DNA of 64,000 bases from Gp1-AA133 sp963850425. GTDB lineage: Bacteria; Acidobacteriota; Terriglobia; Terriglobales; Acidobacteriaceae. This document shows positions 38,001-45,067 of the stretch, one piece after another. How positions within the stretch are numbered: the first letter of the stretch is position 1; every line of letters begins with the position of its first letter. The position numbers were made by a program, and so were the translations under genes. The notes under the pieces were generated by a model that saw nothing but the letters and a program-made list of their open reading frames with translations, was not told where the DNA came from and did no database searches. Location: positions 570,371 to 634,370 of the forward strand of contig CAWKLF010000005.1 in the NCBI GenBank assembly GCA_963850425.1, read 5' to 3'.

Positions 38001-38001
38001 A
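29044..38001 (+). CDS. Giant secreted multidomain protein (cupredoxin, Sdr-like, TIG, beta-helix, Ig-like)
   Basis: About 2,985 residues from ATG 29044 (AGGAG upstream). Signal peptide, then cupredoxin-like domains (about 30-430) with 'GTYLLESGTH...MGLYGILVV' and 'GLHMHVPSIVG' but no full copper motif. Next come cadherin/VCBS-like repeats (about 440-640), a Cys-containing region, SdrB/SdrD-type beta domains with a 'DKNGDGVSQDNE' calcium-type loop (about 800-1500), a TIG/IPT domain (about 1815-1905), a right-handed beta-helix opened by 'TIQSAIDAAAPGDLIIVPPGSY' (about 1910-2745), and two Ig-like choice-of-anchor domains (about 2755-2985). No sortase or PEP-CTERM signal. It is probably a cell-surface scaffold or adhesin that works with the two copper proteins. 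A strong terminator follows. Confidence 0.85.
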   Translation: MLSTYLKTVKTAILAMSVLLLGASVSFAAQKVNLSADAKTFILPDGTSVPMWGYTCGGAVGGSTATCAAANGVTAWAPVIITVPSGQDLEIDLTNNLTFGGNNIPTSLVIVGQLGGGLGNSATSNPSPDHSGAQTATWPVVDPTTSGAPPLQGNRVQSFSTEVKVGQGAVPLTWKAPRPGTYLLESGTHPSIQGPMGLYGILVVTTAPSSGTAGTAYPAAGTMPAITYNAEIPLLLSEIDPVQNSAVDAAVRTAGFSEAATIPVNATDPNNIHKCVDPVSGSVPACYPPVVNYTPLYYLINGVAFNKAVASASLFKAAAGVDSTGTPVTTGITGNILVRLVNAGLHMHVPSIVGPLTGAASTPGFSLIAEDGNVLPGIPRVQNEVFMAAGKTYDVMVNAPVSGSLALPIYDRALGLSGNSTARDAGMQAYISVNGAGLPASPAFAAAAANPDTYNSVIAGQTVTVSDPAKGVIANDINISGVQVVAGSVTGGTLTLNTNGTFTFAASASTGSFKYCGNGATSGAACTTVTLGGAPIEAGSGITVNADSYTSAVATTLSIKAPGVLLNDKDSAGYPLTAVLQGSSGVTVSLDANGGFLATVPAHSGPVTATFTYKAKNSQGTLSANMATVTVTFPTPSNVMVTLVDGKSKAALDPQDYRWIIEEDRTWYQNPNCTTNPLPAGCPGASLGILPAYGTNFHTSHMPVVAEGCVGSVSCEQGQTVFDPVTKTHVAAACDIGNGVCRAATHKTEVSPGQAILDPAKRYYLSVMPGDAINGDGHAMGGAELVYDATANTWKPVKVIVEPMPLPTATVSAFVFEDDFPLNGEQDAGGGVDVLAPNEPGLGGFQVLIYDNVGQFGDPAGQMTYDMFNMPLSNALAGTIDPVTGYDACPISKNARTGVDGVTNDKGITGMIVTCPYYEADGVTLSALAGQAVVRNLPPGFYGIEATPSADQIARGEQWLQTNTLDGGFAHDSFIKASEPSYFQEYGPAGYHVAIGFANPRIINGRKAGVCAARSDCTHTVKGKITLAHMSRTPDERLYSSSTNDAYAFTQTYVSLGSPDGADFAFTPTNDDGTWEFDNMPGGDWRITVFDQWTDLILDGYTTPVRVDQPVVNMGDVAIHQWRADLYTRTFFDKNGDGVSQDNEPGLTLVPINIRYRDGSFSNFNSTDLNGFAGFNEVFPLFNWYVVEADTTRYKNTGTHVVYDAGGPVDGSPACAVAGVPTCGNSTIGKFLARTKEDVSLPSDLRVPGSVYCDNADCNGFSIANGPGSSASSNLSTGRIDPPWVLSYGWQGFLGQSNFLEFGKKPFATGENGGIRGHVVYASTRPFDDPTLLLQLSWEPLVPGVTMNLYQEGTAPDGSRSLTLVDTTQTSSWDDWSQGFRADGKPNMNCPGQSTSDPYYFTLYNQPNLLNLQQGTPTALPYNSQFKCYDGMHNWNQLQPAPYNGYYQFPSVTTRNPQTGQPAGTNCTICTENHAAASTDWNYGQPVLPPGKYVVEMIVPPGYELVKEEDKNILMGDSYIAPATQEFAGLGNIFILPDQASLAAGYNPDNSQNSTTDLGATPRHEGDTGSVESFWPCVGTARVVPDFMSLFPGSAQVAPFAGATRNLCDRKEVVLEDQSSVLAKFYVYTSTHVAGHITGIITDDFTAEFDPFSPAFGEKFQPPYLPVGIRDWAGNEVSRYYTDQWGIFNGLAYSSWGVNPPDPSGFVPQTFVMCMNDRGDNVAADPLYNDSYSQFCYEWPVMPGETSYLDTPVVPNTAFAEGYNHPDCDYPDLTPAISQVNSQDGIGPWVSQSGHTLTITALGDQQVNNYGFSGPSASTAPFNQKTVKKHYGFGATQGSGKVTIGGVNATVNSWSDTQVVVAVPSGVPQCAMQQQAQYGGTTARCGELVITAGNGKQSIDAITVTVGGKSPTRLSGGQTIQSAIDAAAPGDLIIVPPGSYKELLIMWKPVRLQGVGAVSSIINGDTHPAGVIDPWRRQINCLFGLALNGQPYTNTNPTHPGTNPYDGDGNYSCPGTGWNYFAAQPNAPQVDRIPLEGILGWDTTVNGNLAELLQEPSLMGAYEGAGITVLSKGVRAPASTDVFGIGSEAAFPDGTRLLTGSQNDCGRGAPGDRRGYVANPFPSNFQCNPSRIDGIGITNSSQGGGGIYVHGWGHNIEISNNRVHNNNGTMTGGIQVGQGEFGEGYINGDATAVPPGSCETSNVNNVQLPYCFNTHVNVHNNSVTLNSSTGDELFTSTPAGAGAVTFCHGSDYYKFNNNWICGNMSSGDGGGVAQIGFSKNGDIEHNAFLFNQTTNPTIPTSGGGLIIMGAAPDGVTTGGLECGSVNDEDCVPGLPDGIGPGLVINANLFMGNAAEAGSGGGIRFQNVNGTEVSRFPTQPNQWYEVNVTNNIIANNVAGWDGGGVSLLDSLKVNLINNTIVSNDTTASSGTLFNAYFAPLGSDQAPPTATCTNGAAGACTASTPQPAGVAASPNSSQMSASLPAHMVCPAGHSHVSNPLNPQSVLDGDCRHASFPILYNNLIWQNRSFHLEVGATSGTYLQSIVTLQPSLNQPSSGATMANGSGTIVTGGTGACVNGASYWDIGLRGDTGPTNHSSGVTFQPVSSVLTSLAGGYTGNHNSASNPTVVQQYCNGSRMPPEFASGGYQVPPGTNEGTVPVPVFSLLAGATVDEGNNWVNMKWGPLALTNPVTNGTLGNYALANHSPAIDYIGSTGSTYNAAPTTDFFGNARKTAGNPCVDVGAVDISAGTVCGGSTPTASVSGDGGFGTWAVGTTSNVHTFTVTNTGGVALAGGTFTLGGGTPQPFTRATTAQGGAGTCSATLAAGASCTYNVVFTPGTAVSFSRTLTVSYTGATMSGSPVTLTATGVINRATVSISPNPSTIVLSSGQLSGTETVTLTNIAPTGGAQAAVTNVSVSGGSLIDYFFNAVSGQDNCTGAVLAPGGSCTVGVRFTNVFATRNGSNRTGTIRFTDNANGSPQSGQLIGQAH

Positions 38002-38014
38002 AAACAAGCGTTTC

Positions 38015-38058
38015 AAACCAAACGGCTCGCGAGTAACTGCTCGCGAGCATTTTGGTTT
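38015..38058 (+). terminator. Terminator of the multicopper operon
   Basis: A 9-bp stem GCTCGCGAG / CTCGCGAGC with loop TAACTG, extended outside by AAACCA / TGGTTT. It lies 14 nt after the giant gene. Confidence 0.88.
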
Positions 38059-38294
38059 ATCCAAAAGAAGTTCGACAGTTAGGAGTGAAACGTCCCTCAA
38101 TTCAACCTCGTGAGCGAAGGACTAAAGAGGCGCAAGGGCGTCGTCGTGACGGAGGGTCTGAAAGAAGCGTGGATCAAAAGCGCGAGCCGATAAACAAGAA
38201 CCCAACGAAGAGGTCTGCGGTACCGCGCAAGCGAGCAAAGGATCGCGAAGCTTGGACTTCCACAGTTGTCGGATGTCCAGTAGCACCACCGAAC

Positions 38295-38375
38295 TGAAGC
38301 GCCGTATGCGGACCTCGATGTACGGTGGCGTGCCAGGGAGAGGAGGCGGCTGCCCCTGTACCGAATATCGACATC
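38295..38375 (+). mobile_element. Possible group II intron 3' remnant (domains V-VI)
   Basis: At 38299-38330 the sequence GCGCCGTATGCGG...TGTACGGTGGCG resembles intron domain V, with CCGTA pairing with TACGG. A GC-rich hairpin resembling domain VI follows (GGGAGAGGAGGCGGCTGCCCC). Upstream of it, 38100-38290 has no gene and may be earlier intron sequence. No reverse transcriptase is present. Judged by eye only. Confidence 0.35.
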
Positions 38376-38438
38376 TCCTGTGCCGCGAGGGGTGTAGCAA
38401 TCTAAAATTCCCGCAACCAGCGGCAAGAAGGACGGCTT

Positions 38439-38759
38439 ATGAGAATTCCTCGCATCGCATGCATCTCGGCAGTTCTGATCCTTGCGCCCCTTGTCTTGGC
38501 TAAGCTTCCCGTGCCTAACGAGATCTTAGGCAAGGTAGAAGGGGCCCTCGATTTTTGTGCCCAAGCAAATCCCCAATCTGCGGATAAGTATCGGGCAAAG
38601 AAGAAAGTTTTTGTGCAGGGCGCAACAGATGAAGAGCTGGGCGAGGCTCGCGTCAGTCAGGGCTACAAAGACGGCCACCAGTCGGCCACTGAGGAAATGT
38701 CCAAGCAGCCCAAAGACGAGGCCAAGAAGTCCTGCGCCGCTGCCTTGGCTGGCAAGTAG
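38439..38759 (+). CDS. Small exported protein, two cysteines
   Basis: 106 residues. A signal peptide (MRIPRIACISAVLILAPLVLA) precedes a hydrophilic, Lys/Glu-rich mature part with Cys near 40 and Cys near 98 that could pair. No family recognised. It follows the giant-protein terminator and possible intron remnant, so it has its own promoter. Confidence 0.6.
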   Translation: MRIPRIACISAVLILAPLVLAKLPVPNEILGKVEGALDFCAQANPQSADKYRAKKKVFVQGATDEELGEARVSQGYKDGHQSATEEMSKQPKDEAKKSCAAALAGK

Positions 38760-39017
38760 CAGAACTTTTCCCGAAGCGGCATCGCATGAAAAGCTCATTT
38801 GCAACTCTTGTTGCCATTGACCCCACCCCCGAAATTGGACCAGGCCTATCCGACCAAGGTTCTCCAGCCGTCTAATCGCAAGCCCGAATCACCAGTAGTG
38901 CTTGCTGACGTCGCCGGGAGGGCAGGGGTCCACGGCGGAACTCCCAATGCATGGTAGAGTGAGCAGCCCCTTGCTCAGCGACGAGCAGGTGAATACCCTC
39001 GCATCGCCACGGCGGCA

Positions 39018-39191
39018 TTAACCACCAACCTTGCTTGGCGGTTCTTTTTTCAAGGACACCGGTTCCGGTTCGGCAAGGGTCGACACTTGCTTCTTGCTGG
39101 CTTCGTTTCGGCGAGAGTTGATTTCGAACCATATTAGAAGAGCTACGCCGCCCGCACACAGGACCAATACTAATATGGTTGCCGGGTCCAT
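39018..39191 (-). CDS. Small single-pass membrane protein
   Basis: 57 residues, below common gene-calling cut-offs. The N-terminal half is one hydrophobic helix ('ILVLVLCAGGVALLIWF'), followed by a charged Lys/Glu/Pro tail. AAGGA lies about 15 nt upstream. It is 27 nt downstream of the zinc-ribbon gene in the same direction, so it is likely the last gene of the 40.5-39.0 kb stress operon. Confidence 0.5.
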   Translation of the reverse strand: MDPATILVLVLCAGGVALLIWFEINSRRNEASKKQVSTLAEPEPVSLKKEPPSKVGG

Positions 39192-39218
39192 GACGAATCG
39201 TCCTTGTGTTGGTCGTTC

Positions 39219-39506
39219 TCAGGCTTCTGCCTGGCGTGTTGAGAATTGCTCGACAGATACCGTCAATGACGCAGTGGTGCAGGACGACGGTCGCGTCCTC
39301 ACACCCAGTCCGTCTTCCGAGATAAGAGTCATCTTCGAGGCACAAGCGCCACAGAGCCAAAAATCCTCAATTCGGCGACGGGTCGCCGCTTCTGGTCGGA
39401 CCCTGAGCGCCGTCGAATGGGCACTCACTTCGAACCTGAACAGTTTTCCGTCACGGTAATAGCGGAAGGGAATACCACACTCCGGGTTTGCACAGCGTCC
39501 TACCAC
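39219..39506 (-). CDS. Zinc-ribbon-like small protein
   Basis: 95 residues from GTG 39506. 'CANPECGIPFRYYRDGKLFRFE' at the start and 'FWLCGACASKM' near residue 50 give two CxxxxC/CxxC-type pairs for one zinc. The same N-terminal pattern is common in small acidobacterial proteins. Function unknown. It lies 18 nt after the helical protein at 39525-39839. Confidence 0.6.
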   Translation of the reverse strand: MVGRCANPECGIPFRYYRDGKLFRFEVSAHSTALRVRPEAATRRRIEDFWLCGACASKMTLISEDGLGVRTRPSSCTTASLTVSVEQFSTRQAEA

Positions 39507-39524
39507 AATTCACCTCGATATCTT

Positions 39525-39839
39525 TCACGCGTCGCCTGCCACCAGGGAGTCGGAAAAACCGGACCGACCCGCTCGAAGCAGTTCGATGATGCACGGTCCC
39601 GCCACCTCGGGAGCGAGAACGCCGGCACCGACAGCGCCCTCAAGGAGGTCCATGGCGTTATCGCGTCGGTGGATAAGCATTTCTCGTGCGAACTGACGCA
39701 GTTCTGGATCAGGGGAGGCGAGAGCTTCAACTAATTCCCATCCAGCACCCGGATCGGCGGTTTTGCTCCAAACGATTCCGCAAGCCAACATGTAATTGAA
39801 ATCCGTGACAACCCCGGGATGTTCCAGCTTTTCGAACAT
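39525..39839 (-). CDS. Helical (HEAT-like) small protein
   Basis: 104 residues from ATG 39839 (GGAG at 10 nt). 'ELVEALASPDPELRQFAREMLIHRRDNAMDLLEGAV' has the helix-turn-helix rhythm of HEAT or PBS-type repeats, used for protein contact. No enzyme motif. It is part of the minus-strand run with the hibernation factor. Confidence 0.55.
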   Translation of the reverse strand: MFEKLEHPGVVTDFNYMLACGIVWSKTADPGAGWELVEALASPDPELRQFAREMLIHRRDNAMDLLEGAVGAGVLAPEVAGPCIIELLRAGRSGFSDSLVAGDA

Positions 39840-39931
39840 GATTTACGCTCCGACGAGTACTCGCTGGCCGCTGATGGAATCTTTAGTCGCGAGCGATCGC
39901 AGCGTCAGGAGCTACACCGAGATGTAGCCCG

Positions 39932-40273
39932 CTACGTTAGTGTTCTCACCGATTCGTGGCCGGTGCGTGCTTGACGTGTCCGCTGGCTCGCCCGTCTGAA
40001 GGCTCGGCCTACTCGTTCGCTGGCGCGGTCAATCGCGGTGAAGAGGTCCGCGTCGGTTTGATCCAACACCACTCTTCCCGACGGCCGAAGCTCCGCACTG
40101 ATGTGGCAGCATTGATCGATGCCACCTCGCACACCATTGGTGTCTGAAATTCGTACTACGATTCGGCCTATTTGCGAGGCGAATCGCCCGAGGGCGAAAT
40201 GTAGCCGGCGGGCGGTGTAATTCCGCACCGCATCCGCCAGATCAGTACCCTGTATCCGAACTTCGACTTCCAT
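39932..40273 (-). CDS. Ribosome hibernation factor family (HPF/RaiA-like)
   Basis: 113 residues from ATG 40273, which has GGAGGA at 6 nt. 'VEVRIQGTDLADAVRNYTARRLHFALGRF' and 'VDQTDADLFTAIDRASERVGRAFRR' (approximate) match the HPF/RaiA fold that binds the 30S subunit in resting cells. It is short, lacking the dimerising C-terminal domain of long HPF. It is 25 nt after the DUF2934 gene. Confidence 0.78.
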   Translation of the reverse strand: MEVEVRIQGTDLADAVRNYTARRLHFALGRFASQIGRIVVRISDTNGVRGGIDQCCHISAELRPSGRVVLDQTDADLFTAIDRASERVGRAFRRASQRTRQARTGHESVRTLT

Positions 40274-40298
40274 TGGATTCCTCCGACGGTCTATGCTG

Positions 40299-40481
40299 CT
40301 ATGCCGCTGCTGCATCGCTCTTGCGGGCTAGAATCTCCTCTTCGGCGCGTAGCCAATCTTCTAGCTCGTAGCCTTCTTGTCCCCCGCGTACCTCGAATAA
40401 CTCATAGGCTCGCCGGCGAATCTCCTCTTCGATCCTTAGATCGGCAGTTGCAACTTGCTTGCGATGAGAATCCATATTCAT
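40299..40481 (-). CDS. DUF2934 protein
   Basis: 60 residues. 'IEEEIRRRAYELFEVRGGQEGYELEDWLRAEEEI' is the DUF2934 signature (helix, G-x-G-ED-W, A-E-x-E). A strong AAGGGGGG ribosome site precedes the ATG. Members often sit near stress genes and are common in Acidobacteriota and in some Proteobacteria; function unknown. It heads the minus-strand operon, divergent from the LysR gene by 155 nt. Confidence 0.85.
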   Translation of the reverse strand: MNMDSHRKQVATADLRIEEEIRRRAYELFEVRGGQEGYELEDWLRAEEEILARKSDAAAA

Positions 40482-40636
40482 GATTCTGTTCCCCCCTTGT
40501 TGGTTTCTTGCCGGCCTAAACCATTTGCCGACAAACCATTCTTAATTGGCAAGCGACCCTCTAAAAAGTAGATAATCTGAGCGGCGAGTATTCGCTTTTA
40601 TCTAATAGTGAGAAATTCAGCCCAAACGGTGATTTC

Positions 40637-41536
40637 ATGGAATGGATTAACTATCATCATCTCCTTTATTTTTGGACGGTGGTTCGAGCCGGCAGCATTG
40701 GGCGTGCCAGCGAACAACTGCGCCTGGCGCCTCCGACAATCAGCGCTCAGCTTCGGAGTTTGGAAGGCAGCCTCGGCGAAAAACTGCTGATCCGGTCCGC
40801 CCGCGGTGTGCAGCCGACCGAGGTTGGGCAAGTGGCTTATCGATATGCCGAGGATATTTTTGCGCTTGGCCGCGAAATGCTTGACACCATTAAAGGGCGT
40901 CCAACCGGGCATCCCTTACAGGTGATCATTGGGATCGCAGATGTATTGCCGAAAGAGATCTCGCACGCACTCATCGGACCCGCACTTCAGTTAGGACTGC
41001 CAGTTCAGATAACCTGTCGTGAGGACAACCAGGAACACCTTCTCGCAGAATTGGCCATACAGGAGCTCGATGTGGTGCTATCCGACACCCCCATTGGCCC
41101 TCCCGCAAAGGTCCGCGCCTACAACCATTTGCTCGGTGAATGTGGCATGACGTTTTTCGCGACTCATGAATTATGCAAGAAATATTCGGGGAGATTCCCG
41201 AAGGTGCTTCATGAAGCCCCTTTATTACTTCCAGCTGACAATACCAACGTTCGTCGTGCGTTGGATCAGTGGTTTGATGCCCAACAGATTCGACCCTTTG
41301 TAGTTGGACAGTTCGAGGATTTTGCCCTGTTGCGTCGCTTTGGGGAAACGGGGGCGGGCATGTTTGCGGTTCCGTCGGTCCTCGAGAAACTCTTTCGCAA
41401 AGAACGCAAGCTTCGGGTGGTGGGGCGTTCTGCCGCTGTGCGGAACCGCTTTTATGCGATCTCCGTGGAGCGAAAGCTGAAACATCCAGCCGTGGTGGCG
41501 ATCTGCGAGACTGCACGACATGAACTATTCAGTTGA
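40637..41536 (+). CDS. LysR-type regulator, NhaR-like
   Basis: 299 residues. The N-terminal HTH 'YHHLLYFWTVVRAGSIGRASEQLRLAPPTISAQLRSLEGSLGEKLL' closely follows NhaR, as does the rest of the chain ('GIADVLPKEISHALIGPAL'). NhaR responds to sodium and alkaline stress, but no antiporter gene is near. By position it may control the divergent DUF2934-hibernation operon or the glutamate dehydrogenase downstream. Confidence 0.88.
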   Translation: MEWINYHHLLYFWTVVRAGSIGRASEQLRLAPPTISAQLRSLEGSLGEKLLIRSARGVQPTEVGQVAYRYAEDIFALGREMLDTIKGRPTGHPLQVIIGIADVLPKEISHALIGPALQLGLPVQITCREDNQEHLLAELAIQELDVVLSDTPIGPPAKVRAYNHLLGECGMTFFATHELCKKYSGRFPKVLHEAPLLLPADNTNVRRALDQWFDAQQIRPFVVGQFEDFALLRRFGETGAGMFAVPSVLEKLFRKERKLRVVGRSAAVRNRFYAISVERKLKHPAVVAICETARHELFS

Positions 41537-41825
41537 CGAATGTCCGCACGTAGCAGGAGCCGTAGACGAGCGAGAAGCTAGCGAAATGAAATCTTTGTCC
41601 CCGCAACCGCCTTCACTTCGTCCCCATCCGCTTTTCGGGGTTCGCAACGACCGTGGAACTGGCTGCGTGAGGGTGAAAAGACAAACCCAAAACACGGAAG
41701 AATCCGGTGCGCAGCCGCTACGTTTAGTAAGCGGATCACCAACCGCTGTGCGCTCGATCACACTGCGTCCTGCCGTTGCCGGAGCGATAATTGAATGAGC
41801 TCGTCAGAGGGACAAGGAGAAAACG

Positions 41826-43190
41826 ATGACACAGGGCGTACTGACCGAATCGATCAATGCTGAAAAGGAAGTCTCTAAAGCGGCTCCTGGCCCACCCGCG
41901 AAGAAATCTTCCAAGGCATTTAATTCATTCCAGATCGCACAGGCTCAGTTCGACAAGGTAGCCGAATATCTGGGCCTTGACGCGGCTACCAAGGATCTCC
42001 TGCGGTACCCTCTGCGCGAGTTCCAATTTGCTATCCCCGTCCGCATGGACGACGGGATGGTTAAGATTTTCCGCGGCTTCCGGGTGCAACACAACGACGC
42101 CCGCGGACCAGGCAAGGGCGGCATTCGTTTCCACCCGCAGGAAACGATCGATACTGTACGCGCGCTATCCATGTGGATGACGTGGAAGTGTGCCGTGGTT
42201 GATATCCCGCTGGGCGGAGCGAAGGGTGGAGTTATCTGCGATCCCCACAATCTCAGTTCACGAGAGCAAGAGCAGATATGCCGTGGCTGGGTACGTCAAG
42301 TGGCAAGGGACGTTGGCCCGGTGACCGATGTACCGGCCCCGGACGTTATGACCGACGCGCAACACATGCTGTGGATGCTCGATGAGTTTGAGAAGATCCA
42401 CGGCGGTCGATTCCCAGGATTCATTACTGGCAAGCCCGTCGGAATGGGGGGCTCGCTAGGTCGAACCGAGGCTACTGGCTATGGGGTCGTCATTACGCTG
42501 CGCGAGGCGCTCAAGGAATTGGGCATGCGCCCCGAGAATACTCAGGCGAGCGTGCAGGGCTTCGGCAACGTGGCCCATTACGCGATCGAACTCTACCAGC
42601 GGCTGGGAGGAAAAGTGATCTCCGTCTGCTGCTGGGACCAAGCGGACCAGTGTGCCTACACCTACCGCAAGAGTGAGGGGATCAATCTCACTCAACTCTT
42701 GGCAATTACGGACCACTTCGGCGGGATCAATAAAGCGAAAGCCAAGGAACTGGGCTACGAGGTGCTCCCGGGAGAAGCATGGATAGAGCAGGATGTCGAC
42801 ATTCTCATTCCGGCGGCGATGGAAAACCAGATCACAGGCGACAACGTCACCCGTATAGGCCCCCAAGTACGAATCATTGCTGAAGGCGCCAACGGTCCGA
42901 CGACACCGGAAGCCGACGCTCAAATTCAGAAACGCGGTATCCTGCTCATCCCCGATTTTCTGGCGAACGCCGGTGGCGTGACCTGCAGCTATTTTGAGCA
43001 GGTACAAAGCAACATGAACTACTTCTGGGAGAAAGATGAAGTTCTCGGGAAACTCGATCTGAAGATGACCTCCGCGTACTTCGCCGTCTCCGATCTGGCT
43101 CGGCGTGAAAAGTTGTATATGAGAGATGCTGCCTATGCCATTGCAATCGGTCGCGTAGCCAAGGCGTGCCACGAACGCGGCTGGGTGTAA
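41826..43190 (+). CDS. gdhA: Glutamate dehydrogenase (Glu/Leu/Phe/Val family)
   Basis: 454 residues with AAGGAG upstream. The N-terminal 30 residues are extra and Ala/Lys-rich. The substrate site 'GPGKGGIRFHP', catalytic 'VVDIPLGGAKGGVICDP', and the nucleotide-binding region 'GFGNVAHYAIELY' are intact. It interconverts glutamate and 2-oxoglutarate plus ammonium. In this setting it may work in the catabolic direction during starvation. It lies 86 nt before the ATP-grasp gene. Confidence 0.93.
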   Translation: MTQGVLTESINAEKEVSKAAPGPPAKKSSKAFNSFQIAQAQFDKVAEYLGLDAATKDLLRYPLREFQFAIPVRMDDGMVKIFRGFRVQHNDARGPGKGGIRFHPQETIDTVRALSMWMTWKCAVVDIPLGGAKGGVICDPHNLSSREQEQICRGWVRQVARDVGPVTDVPAPDVMTDAQHMLWMLDEFEKIHGGRFPGFITGKPVGMGGSLGRTEATGYGVVITLREALKELGMRPENTQASVQGFGNVAHYAIELYQRLGGKVISVCCWDQADQCAYTYRKSEGINLTQLLAITDHFGGINKAKAKELGYEVLPGEAWIEQDVDILIPAAMENQITGDNVTRIGPQVRIIAEGANGPTTPEADAQIQKRGILLIPDFLANAGGVTCSYFEQVQSNMNYFWEKDEVLGKLDLKMTSAYFAVSDLARREKLYMRDAAYAIAIGRVAKACHERGWV

Positions 43191-43276
43191 CGTTGCAACC
43201 CCGAGCTAGAGGTGCGCCACTCCAGTGACGCGCGTTGAAACGTGCGTCATCCGCTATGATGCAGTGGGAGGTGTCG

Positions 43277-45067
43277 ATGAGCGGTGTGAAGCCTCTCGTT
43301 GCTGAGTTGCCGGTCTTCGACCGCAAGTTCTGGGATGGTACTTTCCGGTGTACGCAGATCGGCTCTGGCTCAATCGGTGGCAAGGCCAGCGGATTGGTGT
43401 TCATCAAAGATCTCCTTGGCGCGCAGATTGACCCCACTTCCTTCCCCGATGTTGAGATCAACGTTCCGACCATGGCGGTCATCGCGACGGACTGCTTTCG
43501 ATCAATTCATAGCGCAGAACCATCTTGGCGGAGCTGCCCTTCGACGAAATGTCCGATGACCGCATCGCCCATGCCTTTCAGAAGACCGAGCTTCCGTTTG
43601 AGCTGCTCGGTGATCTTCGCGCGCTGATCGTTCAAGTCAAAAGCCCTCTGGCGATCCGGTCGTCGAGTTTGCTGGAGGACGCTTGGGAGCGTCCGTTTGC
43701 CGGCGTCTACGCCACCAAAATGATCCCGAACAACCAGCCCGATCCGGACTACACGATTTCGTCGGCTGGTGGAGGCCATCAAGTTTGTGTACGCGTCGAC
43801 GTACTTTCGCGAGGCTCGGGATTACATCCGGACTACCGGGACCAGGCCTGGCGAGGAAAAGATGGCAGTGATTGTCCAGGAGGTAGTTGGCCAGCGCAGA
43901 GGAGATCGCTTTTATCCTGACATTTCCGGCGTGGCGCGTTCCTATAACTTCTATGCGTTTGAACCGGCACGGCCCGAAGAAGGAGTGGTTACTTTGGCTC
44001 TGGGGTTGGGCAAGACGATCGTGGACGGCGGCATAGGCTGGACGTTCTCACCTGCCTATCCGAAGAAGCCACCACCTTTCGATTCCGTGGCGAAATTGCT
44101 GAAGGGCACCCAAACCGAGTTTTGGGCGGTCAACATGGGCAAGCCGCCCGCTTACGATCCAATCAGCGAAACTGAATACATGGTGCACGCGACTCTAGCC
44201 GACGCCGAAGTTGACGGTGCTTTGTCTTTGGTGGCCTCAACCTACGATCCAGAACGTGACCGCGTCATCCCGGGAACTGGATCTCGCGGACCGCGGGTTT
44301 TAAATTTCGCTCCGATTCTCGTGCAGGACCAGTTCGCCCTAAATGAGCTGGTGAAGACTCTGCTCAGCGCAGCGGAGAAGGTTGTCGACGCCAAAGTCGA
44401 GATCGAGTTCGCTATCACGTTGCAGGGACGGCTCGGGGAACGCCTCCGGGTGCGTCTGGGCTTCCTGCAGGTTCGTTCCATGGTGGTTTCTGATCAGGTG
44501 GTAGATGTTACGGCCGAGGATCTTTCAGATCCACGCGCCATTGTCGCGTCAGACATGGTGATGGGCAACGGCACCGCTGATGACATTCAAGATATTGTCT
44601 TCGTGCGCCCTGACAAGTTTTCACCTCTCAATACCCCTGCGATGGCTCGGGAGTTGGAGTTGATCAACGGGGAACTGCGGGATCAAAAGCGGTCCTTTCT
44701 GCTGATCGGATTTGGCCGCTGGGGCAGTTCCCATCCATCGCTGGGCATTCCCGTCGACTGGAGCCAAATTTCCGGAGCACGGGCAATCGTCGAGGCCACG
44801 CTGCCAGAAATGAATGTGGAATTGAGCCAGGGCTCGCACTTCTTTCACAACTTGTCGAGCTTTCGGGCAAGCTACTTCATGGTGCAACATGGGCGCCACT
44901 ATGGAATCAACTGGGATTGGCTGAACCGGCAGCCGGTTGTGCACGAGTCGGAACTTATCCGCCATGTGCGTCCCACCGGAAGGCTCTTGGTCCGCGTCGA
45001 TGGGCGGAGCGCGAGAGGGGTAGTCCTCTCGCAGACCGGGAACAGTAAGAGCCAAGCGAGACAATGA
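43277..45067 (+). pseudogene. PEP synthase-like ATP-grasp protein, broken by three small insertions
   Basis: ATG 43277 has GGGAGG at 6 nt. It begins 'FDRKFWDGTFRCTQIGSGSIGGKASGLVFI', then reads 'LAIRSSSLLEDAWERPFAGVYATK' and 'MAVIVQEVVGQRRGD', the PEP/pyruvate-binding ATP-grasp domain of PEP synthases. The frame shifts at about 43497 (TTT), 43527 (GG) and 43750; each is explained by one extra base, and the three together restore the first frame. A C-terminal 'LLIGFGRWGSSHPSLGIPVDWS..SHFFH' region is shared with the next gene. The phosphohistidine and TIM-barrel domains are absent. Overlaps the next gene by 4 nt. Confidence 0.8.

Noticed and set aside
38815..38880. IS-element end
   Set aside because: TGACCCCACCCCCGAAATTGGACC resembles ends of some IS3-like elements, but no transposase fragment or matching second end was found.
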